NCBI GenBank assembly: GCA_034509755.1
Contig: CM067550.1
Coordinates: 18,655,001 to 18,719,000 of the forward strand
Source of the DNA: Anisodus tanguticus
Lineage: Eukaryota; Streptophyta; Magnoliopsida; Solanales; Solanaceae
Direction of reading: 5' to 3'
DNA: 64,000 nucleotides
Shown one piece after another: positions 11,780 to 23,004 of this stretch. Both the position numbers and the translations under genes were made by a program. Below the pieces are notes generated by a model. The model had not been told where the DNA came from. It worked only from the letters and a program-made list of their open reading frames with translations, and did no database searches. Positions within the stretch are counted from its first letter, which is position 1. Each line of letters begins with the position of its first letter.

Positions 11780-12773
11780 TGTCCAAGAGGCAAGCATGTT
11801 AGTTGAAAATATACATGGAGGCACGTGCGGGTCTCATATGAATGGTTTCACTTTAGCAAAGAAGATTCTGCGAGCAGGTTAATTTTGGATGACAATGGAA
11901 ACAGATTGCATTCGCTTTGTCCAAAAGTGACATCAATGTCAGATTCATGGCGATTTAATCCGGGTACCTCCCAACGATCTCAATGTGACGAGTTCTCCTT
12001 AGCCATTTGCAGCTTGGGGCATGTATGTCATTAGTCCTATTGAACCTGTCACGTCAAATGGACACAGATTCATTCTAGTGGCAATTGACTACTTCACGAA
12101 GTGGGTAGAAGCATCGTCACACAAGTCAGTAATGAAGGTGGTAGTTGACTTTGTCCACAATAACATCATTTGCCAATTTGGAATCTCTGAGTCGATTATA
12201 ACATATAACAGAGCTAATCTCAATAGTAATTTGATGCACGAGGTATGTGAGAAGTTAAATATCACTCACCGCAATTCCACTCCATATCGACCTCAGATGA
12301 ATGGAGCACTCGAAGCAGCTAACAAAAACATCAAGAGAATATTGCGAAAGATGGTTGATAATTACAAACACTGGCATGAGCATTTGCCCTTTGCACTTTT
12401 AGGCTATCGCACTACAATCAGGACTTTTACTGGGGCAACACCATATATTTTGGTCTATGGAACATATGTTGTGTTACCAGCGGAGGTAGAGATACCATCC
12501 TTAAGAATTATTCAAGAAGCCGAGTTGAGCGAAGCCAAATGGATACAGAATCGGTACGAACAATTGATGTTGATCGATGAAAAGTGGATGAACGCAGTTT
12601 GTCATGGGAAACTTTATCAGAATAGAATGGCCAAAGCTTTCAACAAAAAAGTAAAATCAAAGATTTTCAAACCGGGGCAATTGGTGTTAAAACGCATATT
12701 CCCGCACCAAGATGAAGCTAAAGGAAAATTCGCACCTAACTGGAAGGGCCTTACATGGTTCACCGAGTGCTAA
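11780..12773 (+). pseudogene. Integrase of the Ogre-like element, catalytic Asp changed
   Basis: DDE integrase that inserts the cDNA copy. The zinc-binding part is scrambled by frameshifts (11780-12020); the core is open at 12021-12773. The first catalytic Asp is in VAIDYFTKW. The second, expected in a TDNxAN block, is Tyr here (TAT at 12204-12206, ITYNRANL). The Glu is present in NGALEAANK. The C-terminal part ends around PGQLVLKR. The substitution should abolish activity of this copy. Confidence 0.88.
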
Positions 12774-13833
12774 CTAGAGGGGCGCTAATCCTAGCTGAAA
12801 TGGACGGCGAAGTATGGCCAAAAGCTATCAACGCAGATGCGGTAAAAAAATACTACATTTAGGAATTTTTCTATGTAATGCATTTTTATGTTGTAAAGGT
12901 TGCGCTCCCTTGGCGGGATACGCGAAGAACCCATGTTGGGTCCCTTCTCTTTAAAGGTCAAATTTCCCCAAAAATCCCTTTTGCTTGTAACGAACTACGT
13001 TATGACCTGATTATTTCGGTGAGATACGTAGGCGGCCTATATCGGCTTCGGTCACACCATTAGAAATCCCCCCCTTTATCTTGCATGTAACGAAATACAC
13101 ACATATGGTCGCCTTGATAGGATAGGCAAGCAACCCACACAAGACTCGGTCTTGTCAAGTTGAAAGTTCAGCATCCTCACATACCAAAAATTGGGGCAAA
13201 TTTAAGGGGTTCACTGCAAGAAGACGCCGATAGACATGGAAAAATGTTGGCTAACTAAGTCTTCAGCCATAAGAAGGATTTTGGATAAGACGTTTGCTTT
13301 GTTTCACTGCATGTCACTATTCGAGAGTTCGACAGAAATTCTTATTAATATGCATACTTTCTTATAAGCAAATTATTTTCAACAAATATTTTTATTAACA
13401 CTTAGCCAAGACTGGAAATCAGATAGGGGTTACAGGTCCGAACCAGTGGGACGCGCAAGTATCAAGAGCCAAAGCTACAAAGTCAACGCGAATCAACCGC
13501 CCCTCCCCCAAACTCACAAATTTCTTTGAGTACATGTTCTTCAGGTTGAAAGAAGCAGGGAAGCCGCAACATTTATGATTAATTTCGCAAAGAAACTTTC
13601 GCATCGCAGTACGGCCCGCAAGGATCACGTTCCTGTTTTGTGTGGTACAAAGACATCATCTCGACCTACAGGGTCCCAACTGCGTTATGTCTGCGCAAGG
13701 ATAATATTTCGACTCACAGGGGCACATTCACCCTCATCTTACATTGCCTATGTCCATGCATTAACTTTTCATCCAGATTTAGTTCGCAAGAACTTCAACA
13801 TAGCATTTCGGCCTTAGGGTCATGACGCCATTT
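12774..13833 (+). other. 3' non-coding region of the Ogre-like element
   Basis: About 1.06 kb between integrase and the tandem array. The first 100 bases continue integrase-like coding. The rest contains diverged pieces similar to the array (for example CATCATCTCGACCTACAGGG near 13650 and TATTTCGACTCACAGGGG near 13705), suggesting an older, more decayed extension of it. No gene is seen. Confidence 0.6.
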
Positions 13834-14211
13834 CATTACGTCTATGCAACGATCTCATTCTGCATTACGTCTATACAATGATGTCATTTCATTACGTCTA
13901 TGCAATGACGTCATTCTGCATTACCTCTATACAACGACGTCATTTCATTATGTCTATGCAACGACGTCATTTTGCATTACGTCTATACAACGACGTCATT
14001 TCATTACGTCTATGCAACGAGGTAATTTTGCATTACATCTATACAACGACGTCATTTCATTACGTCTATGCAATGACATCATTTTGCATTACGTCTATGC
14101 AATGACGTCATTTTGCATTACGTCTATACAATGACGTCATTTCATTACGTCTATGCAACGATGTCATTTTGCATTACGTCTATACAATGACGTCATTTCA
14201 TTACGTCTATG
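13834..14211 (+). repeat. Tandem array of alternating 29- and 27-bp units (56-bp dimer) in the Ogre-like 3' region
   Basis: Thirteen full units plus a partial one, each starting CATTACGTCTAT (one variant CATTACCTC). The units alternate between a 29-bp form (GCAA core, ending TTTTG or TTCTG) and a 27-bp form (ACAA core, ending ATTT). Unit starts are 13834, 13863, 13890, 13919, 13946, 13975, 14002, 14031, 14058, 14087, 14116, 14143, 14172 and 14199. Alternation fails once, where two 29-bp units adjoin (14058 and 14087). Each unit holds two ACGTC-type sites, several forming TGACGTCA or CGACGTCA palindromes. Confidence 0.93.
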
Positions 14212-14677
14212 CCCCAATTGTTAATGGCTACATTTCAATTCACATAGTCGTATTCTCAGATACCCATTGTATTAAACAATTATGCACTAATTTTTATCTT
14301 AGCTCTCGTCCGCAGGAGTTTGAATCGGCAGGAGCTTCAACACAACATGAAACTATCTCTAATAGTGAACCGAGGCAAATTTGTTGGAAAGCTGGACTTC
14401 CCAACAAAGGTCAGCGACCTACTTCGAACGTCGTTCCGCTCTTTCCCAATATTTTTCTACATCTGCAACCGGTGTCATCATAACTCGATACTGGGCGATA
14501 TTTCTTGAATCTGTACCAGCTTTTGCTTCTCGATTTACCGATATCGCAATTTATTCTCCCTCAGAATTCTATCTCCACCCATGTATCCCTAATCTTTGTT
14601 GGAGACCTGATGATCAAGACAAAATTGGCTAATCAGTCGATGTCTTTGTCCGAAAACTCTTTCTTCGTCTCCAACCA

Positions 14678-14690
14678 AAGAGGGGCAAGT
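14678..14690 (+). other. Polypurine tract of the Ogre-like element
   Basis: AAAGAGGGGCAAG followed by T directly precedes the 3' LTR start (TGTTGACACC at 14691). Position and purine content fit the plus-strand primer site. Confidence 0.7.
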
Positions 14691-15694
14691 TGTTGACACC
14701 CAATTTTGTCCCATCTTTTTCGATTATTTGTTTGTGATTTTAAATATTTTTTGACGCCTAAAAAAACAATTTTCATATATATATATATATATAAGGCCTT
14801 TTATATCGTCGTCTATTCATAATATCATTATTTATCATCATTATTATTATTAGTCGCATTTTTACTATCATTTTACTTTTTAATATCATAATAATAGTTT
14901 TTATCCTAATGTTCTATGCAATTTTATTTTCGCAATACGGCATCGCAGTTTTATTTTTAAGCAATACGCATTTCATAAATATTATGTTTTATTATTATCA
15001 CATCGTTATTTTTATTTTAAATAATTTACATTTCTTCAAAGCATTTTTAATAATAAACCTTTTTTTTTAATTTTAAACCACAATCCATTTTTCTTAACCC
15101 AAAACATTCTACCCAACCCCCCAAATCGGCCCAATCGAAAAAGGCCCAAATCGGCCAACTCATTTCAAACCCGTCGGCCCACAACCCATCTCCTTCATTC
15201 CTCCTAAACCAAACAAACCCTAAAAAAAAAAAAACCCTAAACTCCTTTCTTTCTCAATCGGCCGCGACCTACCCTCCCCCAAACCCGACGACGACCAACA
15301 TCCCGCCACCACCAACCCCCATCTGTCACCCTGACACCACCACACCCCTCCCGTCACTTCACCCATACCATATCTCCAAAATCCGCTTCAAAAAGACCAG
15401 AAATATTTACCCCTTTAAGTCAAATTTCAAACTCGAATTGAAAGGGGGGTCGGGGGAATCCATCTATAAACCCCACATTGTTCTTCATTTTAGGGGAGTT
15501 CCGAAAATCGAAAATAAAAAATGGTTCGAAGTCTGTTTTCTGGGGTCCGAGAAAAGAAAATCGAAGGTCCGAAAGTCGAAAAAAAAAAAAGAAGAAGGTT
15601 TTTTCGAGTCAAAAAGTTCGAAAATTCGGGGTCAAAAAAGAGTCTGAGAAAAATAAAGAAAAGGTCGATTTGTTCTTAATTCTTTGTTATAAAA
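14691..15694 (+). repeat. 3' LTR of the Ogre-like element, first part
   Basis: Begins TGTTGACACC and matches the 5' LTR to about 15184. Beyond that it holds LTR sequence absent from the 5' copy: C-rich pyrimidine DNA (15185-15400), a TATA-like CTATAAACCCC near 15470, then purine-rich sequence. The LTR is interrupted at 15694 by the copia element and resumes at 24678. The last five bases, TAAAA, are the copia TSD. Confidence 0.88.
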
Positions 15695-16057
15695 TGTTAA
15701 ACAAGGAAAATATTCCTGTGATATACACTGAATATACAGAAGTGTATATCACAGAATACGATGGACTAGGCAACAACGGTGGGCTCTCGGCAGTGGCCCA
15801 GTAGTGGGCTCTCGGCAGTGGCCCATTCTCGGACAGATTGAGGATAATACAATCTTGTATATATGGTATATATATTTGTAGTATATTGTAGTGTAAAGGT
15901 TACCTTAATTAGTGTTATACAGTTACCATAATTGTATAGTTAGAATTATGGTAGAATAAGGTTTTAGAAATAGAATAGGAATATGATTCTCCTATTTTGT
16001 AACTTGTATAAATACCTTGTCAATTTATGAAAATAATCAAGGGGATTATTTCTTTCA
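15695..16057 (+). repeat. 5' LTR of the nested copia element
   Basis: 363 bp, TGTTAAAC to TTTCTTTCA. It contains a hairpin near the start (14-bp arms 15716-15729 and 15741-15754), a duplicated GTGGGCTCTCGGCAGTGGCC block (about 15780-15825), and a TATA box TATAAATA at 16007-16014, only about 43 bases from the LTR end, which implies a very short R-U5. Confidence 0.93.
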
Positions 16058-16072
16058 TGGTATCAAGAGACT
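16058..16072 (+). other. Primer-binding site of the nested copia element
   Basis: TGGTATCAAGAGACT starts immediately after the LTR. It resembles the initiator tRNA-Met primer site TGGTATCAGAGC with one extra A. Confidence 0.8.
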
Positions 16073-16216
16073 AGGTCTAAACAAAAGTTTTTCTCTCCCA
16101 ACTTTTGTCCTCTCAATTTCGAGCGGAGACCCCCCCTCGGGTTTCTCTTCCAAAATTCATCTTCCGCTCTAAAAAACACCTCTCTTAAATTTCCCTTCCT
16201 TCTTTGTTCTTTCAAT

Positions 16217-17070
16217 ATGTCTAAGAACAATTATCATCCTGCCCTCATGGTTTCTAACGTCAAGAACAATATCCCTATTGTCCTTGAGATGGAAAACGTC
16301 CAATATGCGACGTGGGCGGAGTTATTTAAAATTCACGCTATTTCCCATCAAGTTCTTCATCACATCATTCCTCCCGCTAGACCTCTTCCTGCGGAGGATC
16401 CTGAGTTATGGATTACTCTTGATGCTACCGTTCTCCGGTGGATCTACGCCACTATTTCGATTGACCTTCTACAGACGACTATTGAGCCGGATACCACGGC
16501 TATGGCTGCCTGGAATAGATTGCGTGACATATTCCAAGACAACCAACATTCACGTGTTGTTACACTCGAGCAGGAATTCTCTCTAGTTCGAATGGACGAA
16601 TTTCCGAACGTTTCTGCATATTGCAAGAAACTAAAAGAGTTGGCGGATCAACTCCGGAATGTTGGCGCACCGATAACTAATAATCGTCTAGTTCTACAGT
16701 TGGTTGCCGGTCTTTCGGAGGCCTGTAATGGTGTTGGAACTCTCCTTCGCCAAAGCAACCCTCTTCCTGACTTCTATCAAGCCCGCTCCATGCTTACTTT
16801 GGAAGAAGCCGGTTTGGCTAAAAAGGCGGCTACCGGAGCAAGCCCCGTCGTCATGGTGGCGTCCTCTCCTAGTTCTTTGGGTTTTGTTAATAATTTGGGC
16901 CAAAACCATAATCATGGTGGCGGCAAGAATAATCGCAAGAATAATAACAAAAACCGCGGGGCAAACACCGCGGTTTAGGTGGCGGTTCCGGTGGTCAGCA
17001 AGCAGGCGGTGGGTCCTATCCAGGGAACAGTGGCCCACCACCCCCCTGGGCCCAGCAATGGGGCCCATAG
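16217..17070 (+). pseudogene. gag of the nested copia element
   Basis: Capsid-like protein, open from 16217 to 16978 (253 codons). The N-terminal block contains ILEMENVQYATWAEL-like sequence shared with the copia copy at 48957. The C-terminal part is Gly/Asn-rich and continues past a stop at 16976 as a Gly/Pro/Gln-rich stretch in another frame. No CCHC zinc knuckle is visible in this copy or its relative. Confidence 0.85.
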
Positions 17071-17169
17071 CAGTGGGCTGGGGCAGTGGGCCGTGGGCTA
17101 GCAGCCCTTACAATCCAGCAGCCAATTCCAGCGGCCGGTGGGGCGGCCAACGTTCGAGCCCAACACCCA

Positions 17170-17663
17170 CGGTGGCGGCGGCCGGCGGCCCGGCAGCAGC
17201 GGCGGCGGCGGTGGCCTACGACCCAGCTCCATCACGGATAGGAAATCTTGGGCCCCGACCTCCGCAAGCTCATCATGCAGCAGGCCCCACTCAAACCGAT
17301 ATCGAGGCCGCGATGCACATATTGGGGTTAACTCAACTGGACCCAAATTGGTATATGGACATTGGTGCCACTACTCACATGACTTCCGAATCAGGTACTC
17401 TCTCATCTTATTCCAATTTGAGCACCCATCGGGGGATATTTATTGGTAATGGCAGTTCTATTCCAATTCTAGGGTATGGTCAGAAAACGTTGTCTCCCCC
17501 CATTCCACCCATTCTCTTGAAAAATACTTTACATGCTCCTAAATTGATTAAAAATTTAGTGTTTGTCCGAAAGTTCACTACTGACAATTCCGTTTCCGTT
17601 GAATTTGATCCTTTTGGTTTCTCTGTGAAGGATTTCAAGACGGGGAGTCATCTCATGAGGTGA
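17170..17663 (+). pseudogene. Protease region of the nested copia element
   Basis: Contains NWYMDIGATTHMTS; the catalytic motif, usually DTG or DSG, reads DIG here (17358-17366). The conserved FIGNGSSIPILGYG and LHAPKLIKNLV blocks follow. A stop at 17661 ends the segment. The Thr to Ile change would be expected to inactivate the protease. Confidence 0.82.
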
Positions 17664-17669
17664 GATAGT

Positions 17670-19004
17670 ATGGGGGATCAGTATCCTATCATGCATGGTT
17701 TTAGTCCATCGAGTCAAGCCTTGCCATCAGCTTTTGCAGCCATCTCTCCTTCCATGTGGCATGCTCGCCTGGGTCATCCGGGATCTTCTATTTTATCAGT
17801 TTTAGATAAAAATAGCTTTATTTCTTGTAAGGGTACGAGTCGTACTCCACTTTGTCAGTCTTGTTCATTAGGGAAAATTGTTAAGTTGCCATTTGTAGAC
17901 TCCAATTCTCATACTTCAATGCCATTTGATATTATTCATAGCGACTTATGGACGTCTCCTGTTCTTAGTTCATTGGGTCATCGATATTATGTTCTTTTTT
18001 TAGATGATTATTCTAGATTTTTGTGGACGTTTCAAATTGTGAATAAATCACAAGTGTTTTCCGTCTTTATCAAATTTAGAGCATTCATTCGTACTCAATT
18101 CGAAAGAGACATAAAAAATATTCAATGTGATAATGGGAAAGAGTATGACAATAGGGAGTTTCGGGAATTTTGTGCTAATAATGGGATCAATTTTAGGTTT
18201 TCGTGTCCTCATACATCTTCACAAAATGGAAAGGCCGAACGCAAAATTCATTCCATAAATAACATTGTCCGAACTCTCTTAATTCATGCCTCCATACCTC
18301 CATATTTTTAGTATCATGCTCTACAAATGGCCACATATCTTCTTAACATAATTCCTTCTAAAGGTCTGACATATTCTTCCCCTCTCAAAATCCTATTTAA
18401 TAAGAACCCTTCTTATTCTCATCTTCGGATTTTTGGGTGCTTGTGTTATCCGTTATTCCCATCCACCACAATTAACAAACTTCAGGCTCGATCTACCCCG
18501 TGTGGATTTTTGGGTTATCCGTCGAATCATCATGGTTATAAATGTTTTGATTTATCCTCCAAGAAAATCATAATTAATCGCCATGTCATTTTTGATGAAA
18601 CCCAATTTCCTTTTACAAAAGTTCATACTCCTGAGCCTAGGTCGTATAATTTTTTGGATGACCAAATATCCCCGTATATTATTCGTAATTTTTTAGACAT
18701 TTCCCGCACCCAAAATCCTCCAGCGGGCCCACTGCCCGCTGGACCCACTGTACCGTGCACTGTTCCAGTTATTGGATCAGTCCCAGCAATTGGGCCAGTC
18801 CAGCCCAATTCTGGAACTGGTCCAGATGTTGATTCTAGTTACCGATTTGGGCAGCCCACCGCTTTCTTGCCGCCGCGTCCGTCCCGAGCCCAGAAAATTC
18901 CCAAAATTCCCTCAATTCTTCCTCGAGTCATAGACCGGTCACTCGTAGTCAGCGGGGTATTTTTACATCTAAAAGACATTTTAATTTACATTCGATGTCT
19001 CTAA
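17670..19004 (+). pseudogene. Integrase and linker region of the nested copia element
   Basis: The zinc-binding HHCC motif is visible (MWHARLGHPG ... CQSC). The DDE residues are intact: HSDLWTSP, IQCDNGKEY and QNGKAERK. A TAG at 18309 interrupts the frame, which resumes at 18327-19004 with the conserved RIFGCLCYP and GYPSNHHGYKC blocks. The end is a Pro/Ala/Gly-rich linker before RT (about 18715-18890). Confidence 0.87.
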
Positions 19005-19063
19005 ATTCCCCCTTGCCCCGCAATCCTGTGTCCGCATTAAATGACCCTAATTGAAAAATTGCT

Positions 19064-19255
19064 ATGACTGATGAATATAATGCTCTTATTGATAATAAGA
19101 CGTGGGAGTTGGTTCCCCGTCCATATGGTATTAATGTTATCAGGTCTATGTGGATTTTTGCTCATAAGGAGAATTCAGATGGGTCATTTGCTCGACATAA
19201 GGCGCGACTTGTTGGAGATGGTAAGACTCAGCAGGTTAGGATAGATTGTGGTGAG
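19064..19255 (+). pseudogene. Reverse transcriptase N-terminal part of the nested copia element, split by hAT
   Basis: Start of the copia RT domain (NALIDNKTWELVPRP). It is cut after an IDCGE-coding stretch by the hAT insertion at 19256. The coding sequence resumes at 23005 with the expected TFSPVVKPATI block. The last 8 bases (19248-19255) are the hAT TSD. Confidence 0.9.
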
Positions 19256-19261
19256 TAGACC

Positions 19262-19460
19262 TGTCCACCGGGTCGGGGACCCGCCCGGCCCGACCCGACC
19301 CGACCCAAAAATACCAGGGCCAGGGTCAGCTATAAGCTGACCCGCGAGCCACTCGACCCGAAAAAGCGGGGACCCGAGCAGGGCCAGGGTCGGGCCAGGG
19401 TCAGATTTTTTTATCCGTCCGACCCGACCCGGCCCGACCCGAACAGTGACCCGAACAATG
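19262..19460. repeat. Left subterminal GC-rich motif cluster of the hAT element
   Basis: About 200 bp with many copies of GACCC, CCCGACCC and GGGCCAGGGTC in both orientations, set in otherwise AT-rich DNA. Subterminal repeats of this kind are transposase-binding sites in other hAT elements; that role is inferred here. It mirrors the cluster at 22816-22985. Confidence 0.85.
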
Positions 19461-20104
19461 ACCCTTCATTTAACCCTTCACTATATAAGTGAAGGGATAA
19501 CATTTCAGCGGCTGCAACCCTCATTTGTTGTAAGCGCCGCATATCAAATTATCAATCCTCTCCACTTCAATCCGGCCTCTACAATTCATAGGTAAGCTTC
19601 CATTCATTTCATAGGTAAGTTTCATAAGGTTCATAGGTAAGCTTCTTATACGCCATTTTTCTCCCTTTTGTTCTTTTCTTCTATGCCTGTTTTTGCATCT
19701 GTTTTCTGCGTTTGGGCTTCATAGATAATAAGTTCCATGCTTTCTGCGTTTGGGCTTCTTCTACGCTTTCTTTGCTATTGTTGGTGTTGAAAAGCTTTCA
19801 TTTTTCTTACGGTGTTTTGTAATTTCTTGTTGGGCTTCTTCTACGCTTTGTGATTTCTGCATCTGCTACCTGTTGGGGTTGTGAAATTTACAATATACCT
19901 GCCATTAATTTTGTAATTTCTGCTTGGGCTTCTTCTATGCTTTGTGATTTCTGCATCTACTACCTGTCGGCATCTGTATTTGTAATTTTGTATTGATGTC
20001 TATGTCTCCTGTGATTAATTTTGTTATTGGGGTTGTGAAATTTACAATATACCTGTCATTAATTTTGTAATTTCTGCATATGAATTTGCTTTGTAATTTT
20101 GTAA

Positions 20105-20345
20105 TTTCGCATCCGAATTTGCTTTGTATTTCTATTTTTCGCATCCGCATCTCGCATATGATTTCGCATTTCGCATCGCATATGATTCTCGCATTTATGC
20201 TATCTCGCATTTGCGTTTCGCGCATTGTATCCGCGATCTCGTATATGATTTCGCATTTCGCATCCGCATATGATTTCGTATCTGCTATACGCATTTCGTT
20301 TCTCGCATCTGCATATGATTTCTGCATTTCTGCATCTGCTATCTG
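20105..20345. repeat. Degenerate CGCAT/GCATATGATTTC repeats in the hAT leader
   Basis: Region rich in TTTCGCAT, CGCATATGATTTC and related words, directly upstream of the transposase start. Just before it, a GTTTGGGCTTCTTCTACGCTTT-like block recurs (about 19742, 19831 and 19926). No gene is seen in 19461-20462; it is probably the leader and promoter of the transposase. Confidence 0.7.
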
Positions 20346-20462
20346 ATTTCTTCATCTGCATATTCAATTGGTGTTGATTAATTTTGTTATTTACACCGTA
20401 TTTTGTAATTTCGCATTTGTGATTAATTTTGTAATTTCTTATTTCACGAATTCAATTATCAT

Positions 20463-22584
20463 ATGGAACGTGCTAGCGAAAACAAAGACAACGCCAATTC
20501 TACAGTACCTCTAATGCATCTATAGCAAAAGGAACACATGATGGTTTTATTGAATATAATCAAGTTTTAAAGAAGCAAAAACAATCTGGTGTTTGGACTG
20601 AATTTGAGAAAATTATTGGGGCTAACTCGGAGATGACTAAAGCTAGATGCAATAATTGTAAGCGTGAGTTGACTACTAATAGTAAGCATGGAACTTCGCA
20701 TTTGAAACGTCATTTAGAAAGATGTCCTCATAAGATGAATCAAGATATTAAACAATACATGTTGTCTGCCGAAACTAATGTTGATGGTTCCACTATTTTA
20801 AATAAAGTTAAGTATGATGATTCTGAGAGTAGAATAGCTATCATGTTTTACTTGATTGAAGAAATGCGTCCATTTATTACAGTACAAAAGAGAGGATTTA
20901 GGAGAATGGCTAGAAGGTTAAATCCGCAATTTAAACCTTTTAGTAGACAAACAGCCAGGAGAGAGTTATTTGACATGTTTGTGAATGAGAGGGATAATTT
21001 GAAAAAGTTTATTGCTAAGGCTCCTGGAAAGGTATGTTTGACAACTGATAATTGGAAATGCAAATATACTAGGGAAGAATATATATGTGTGACCGCCCAC
21101 TTTGTGGATTCTAATTGGTGTTTGCAAAAAAGAATCATAAGATTTAGGTCATTGGTTCCTCCGTATGATTCTACTTGTATTTCTGATGAGTTAATCTTGT
21201 TTTTGGGTCAATGGAACTTGGAGCACAAAGTTCTTACAATCACAACCGATAATGCTACATATAATTTTTCGATGATGAGATTGATTAAAAGTCACATTCT
21301 TTCCAAGCATTCTCTTGTTGATGGTGGAAGTTTTTTTCATGTTCAATGTTGTGCACATATTTTGAATTTAATTGTGCAAACTGGATTGAATCATATTGGA
21401 GAAATACTTGAGAGCATTAGAAATATGGTAAAGTGCATTGATAGGTCTTCCACTAGATGAAAAAACTTTTTTGACATTGCTTTGAAAAAAGTTTAACTTG
21501 CGAGTTGCTAAAAGGTTTAGACTTGATACTCTGTAAGGTGGAACTCTACCTATATGTTGATGGATCGTGTCCTTCACTACAAGGATGTGTTCATATATGT
21601 TGCTGCTAGGGATGTGAAGGTTAAGGAATTGGCTCCTCCACTTAATTCTTGGGACAAAGTTAGTCAAGTTCACAAATTTTTAAAAGTATTTTATGATGTG
21701 ACTAACTTATTTTCAGCTTCAAAGCATCCCACTTCTAATTCTTATGTTTTAGGAGTATGGAAAGTTTATAAAGCTTTGCTTGACCTTTCTAGGAGTGAAG
21801 ATAACTTTTTAGGTGATATGTTAAGCGATATGCAATGCAAATTTAACAAGTATTGGAGTGAGTATAACCTTCCATTGAGTTGTGCTACACTTTTGGACCC
21901 CCGATATAAAATGACATTTTTAAAGTATTGTATTGTTAAGATGTATGGGGATGAAGGTTGTCAAAAGCACATTGATCGTATCATGAACGCTATTAAGGTA
22001 TGGTTTGAGGAGTATAAAAGGGACATTGATAGTGACACAAATATACATAATAGTGTAGATGGATCTGGTACTAGTGGTGGCAATTTTATTACTCAAGATA
22101 CTTTATCGGATTTTGAAGATTATGATGTATTTGTGACTACAGAGATAGAAAATAATGCAGTTGGTAAGAGTGAGTTGGATTTGTATTTAGAGGAACCAAA
22201 TCGTCCAAGGGATGATGATTTCGATATTTTGGACTTTTGGTATAAGTCTTCAGCTCGATATCCAATTCTCGCAGTAATGGCTCGTGATCTCTTAACCATT
22301 CCTGTTTCAACTGTAGCATATGAATCTGCTTTTAGCATTGGTGGGAAAACAATATCAGCTACTAGAAGTTCTTTGAAATCAAAAACTGTGCAAGCTTTGG
22401 TTTGCCTTCGTGATTGGATTCTTGCGGAAGGTATATTGTATACATATATATATTTGTCTTTTTAAATTAATATATATATATTTTACTTTATTAATATTTA
22501 TTTTTTACTTATGTAGGTGAAGTGACAAACGAAGAAGAATCTAGTGATGATGACGATGACGATGCGTATGATGATGTTGAATGA
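20463..22584 (+). pseudogene. hAT transposase (BED finger plus hAT dimerisation domain), lightly broken
   Basis: Transposase that would excise and reinsert the element. A probable ATG at 20463 is followed by a frameshift near 20500-20520; the main frame runs to 21460 and includes the BED finger (RCNNCKREL then HLKRH, C-x2-C and H-x3-H). A TGA at 21458 and a short scrambled stretch follow, then 21554-22465 with RYPILAVMARDLLTIP and STVAYESAFSIGG, the hAT C-terminal dimerisation domain. A likely GT-AG intron (22431-22516) joins to a final acidic exon, 22517-22584, rich in Asp and Glu and ending in TGA. Only two or three lesions separate it from an intact gene of roughly 680 codons, so it decayed recently. 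Confidence 0.9.
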
Positions 22585-22815
22585 ATTATTGTAATTAATT
22601 TATGATTATGAAGAAGACTGTTTATTTTTTGCTTACTGTTAATTTGAATTATTGTAATTGCATTGTTTGCTTATGTTGATGATGTTTGCTTACTGTTGGT
22701 TTGTAATTATCGTGTGTGATGTTGGTTTGAAATTTTGAATTATCGTGAATTCGTGATGAATTATCGTGATGTTGATTATGATGTATTTTTGCTTACTGTT
22801 TTTTTTAGTTTTGTA

Positions 22816-22985
22816 GTGCGGGTCAGGGTCGACCCGTGACCCGTAGGGTCCCCGAAGGGTCAGGGCCAGGGTCAGAAATTTTAAAAAAAAATAGGGTCAG
22901 GGTCGGGCTAGGGTTAGGCCAGCAGAAAAAAAAAGCCACTTGACCCGGCCCTGACCCGACCCGACCCGGCCCTGACCCGAGTTTT
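22816..22985. repeat. Right subterminal GC-rich motif cluster of the hAT element
   Basis: Inverted counterpart of the left cluster: GGGTCAGGG, GTCGACCCGTGACCC and GACCCGACCCGACCC motifs around two A-rich runs. It ends just before the terminal repeat. Confidence 0.85.
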
Positions 22986-23004
22986 GGACAGGTCTAGTGG
23001 TGAG

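Larger units (their letters stand above)
19256..22996 (+). mobile_element. hAT DNA transposon inserted in the copia RT gene
   Basis: 3741 bp with perfect 11-bp terminal inverted repeats (TAGACCTGTCC and GGACAGGTCTA) and a perfect 8-bp TSD GTGGTGAG (19248-19255 and 22997-23004). It encodes a BED-finger, hAT-dimerisation transposase of the ZBED/RICESLEEPER type. Both ends carry dense GACCC/GGGTC motif clusters. It interrupts a copia gene whose two halves rejoin in frame once the insert and one TSD copy are set aside, so it is the youngest level of the nest. Confidence 0.96.

Noticed and set aside
13844..14134. Open frames of 75-96 codons over the 27/29-bp tandem array
   Set aside because: The frames exist only because the repeat units lack stops; the peptide is a simple repeat and differs by frame. 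No gene evidence.
13834..14211. CRISPR-like array of short direct repeats
   Set aside because: The repeats are contiguous with no unique spacers, and the sequence is a plant retrotransposon 3' region.
16694..17449. Long frames on both strands around the copia gag tail
   Set aside because: They are shadows of GC-rich Gly/Pro-coding sequence; the copia gag and protease explain the region.
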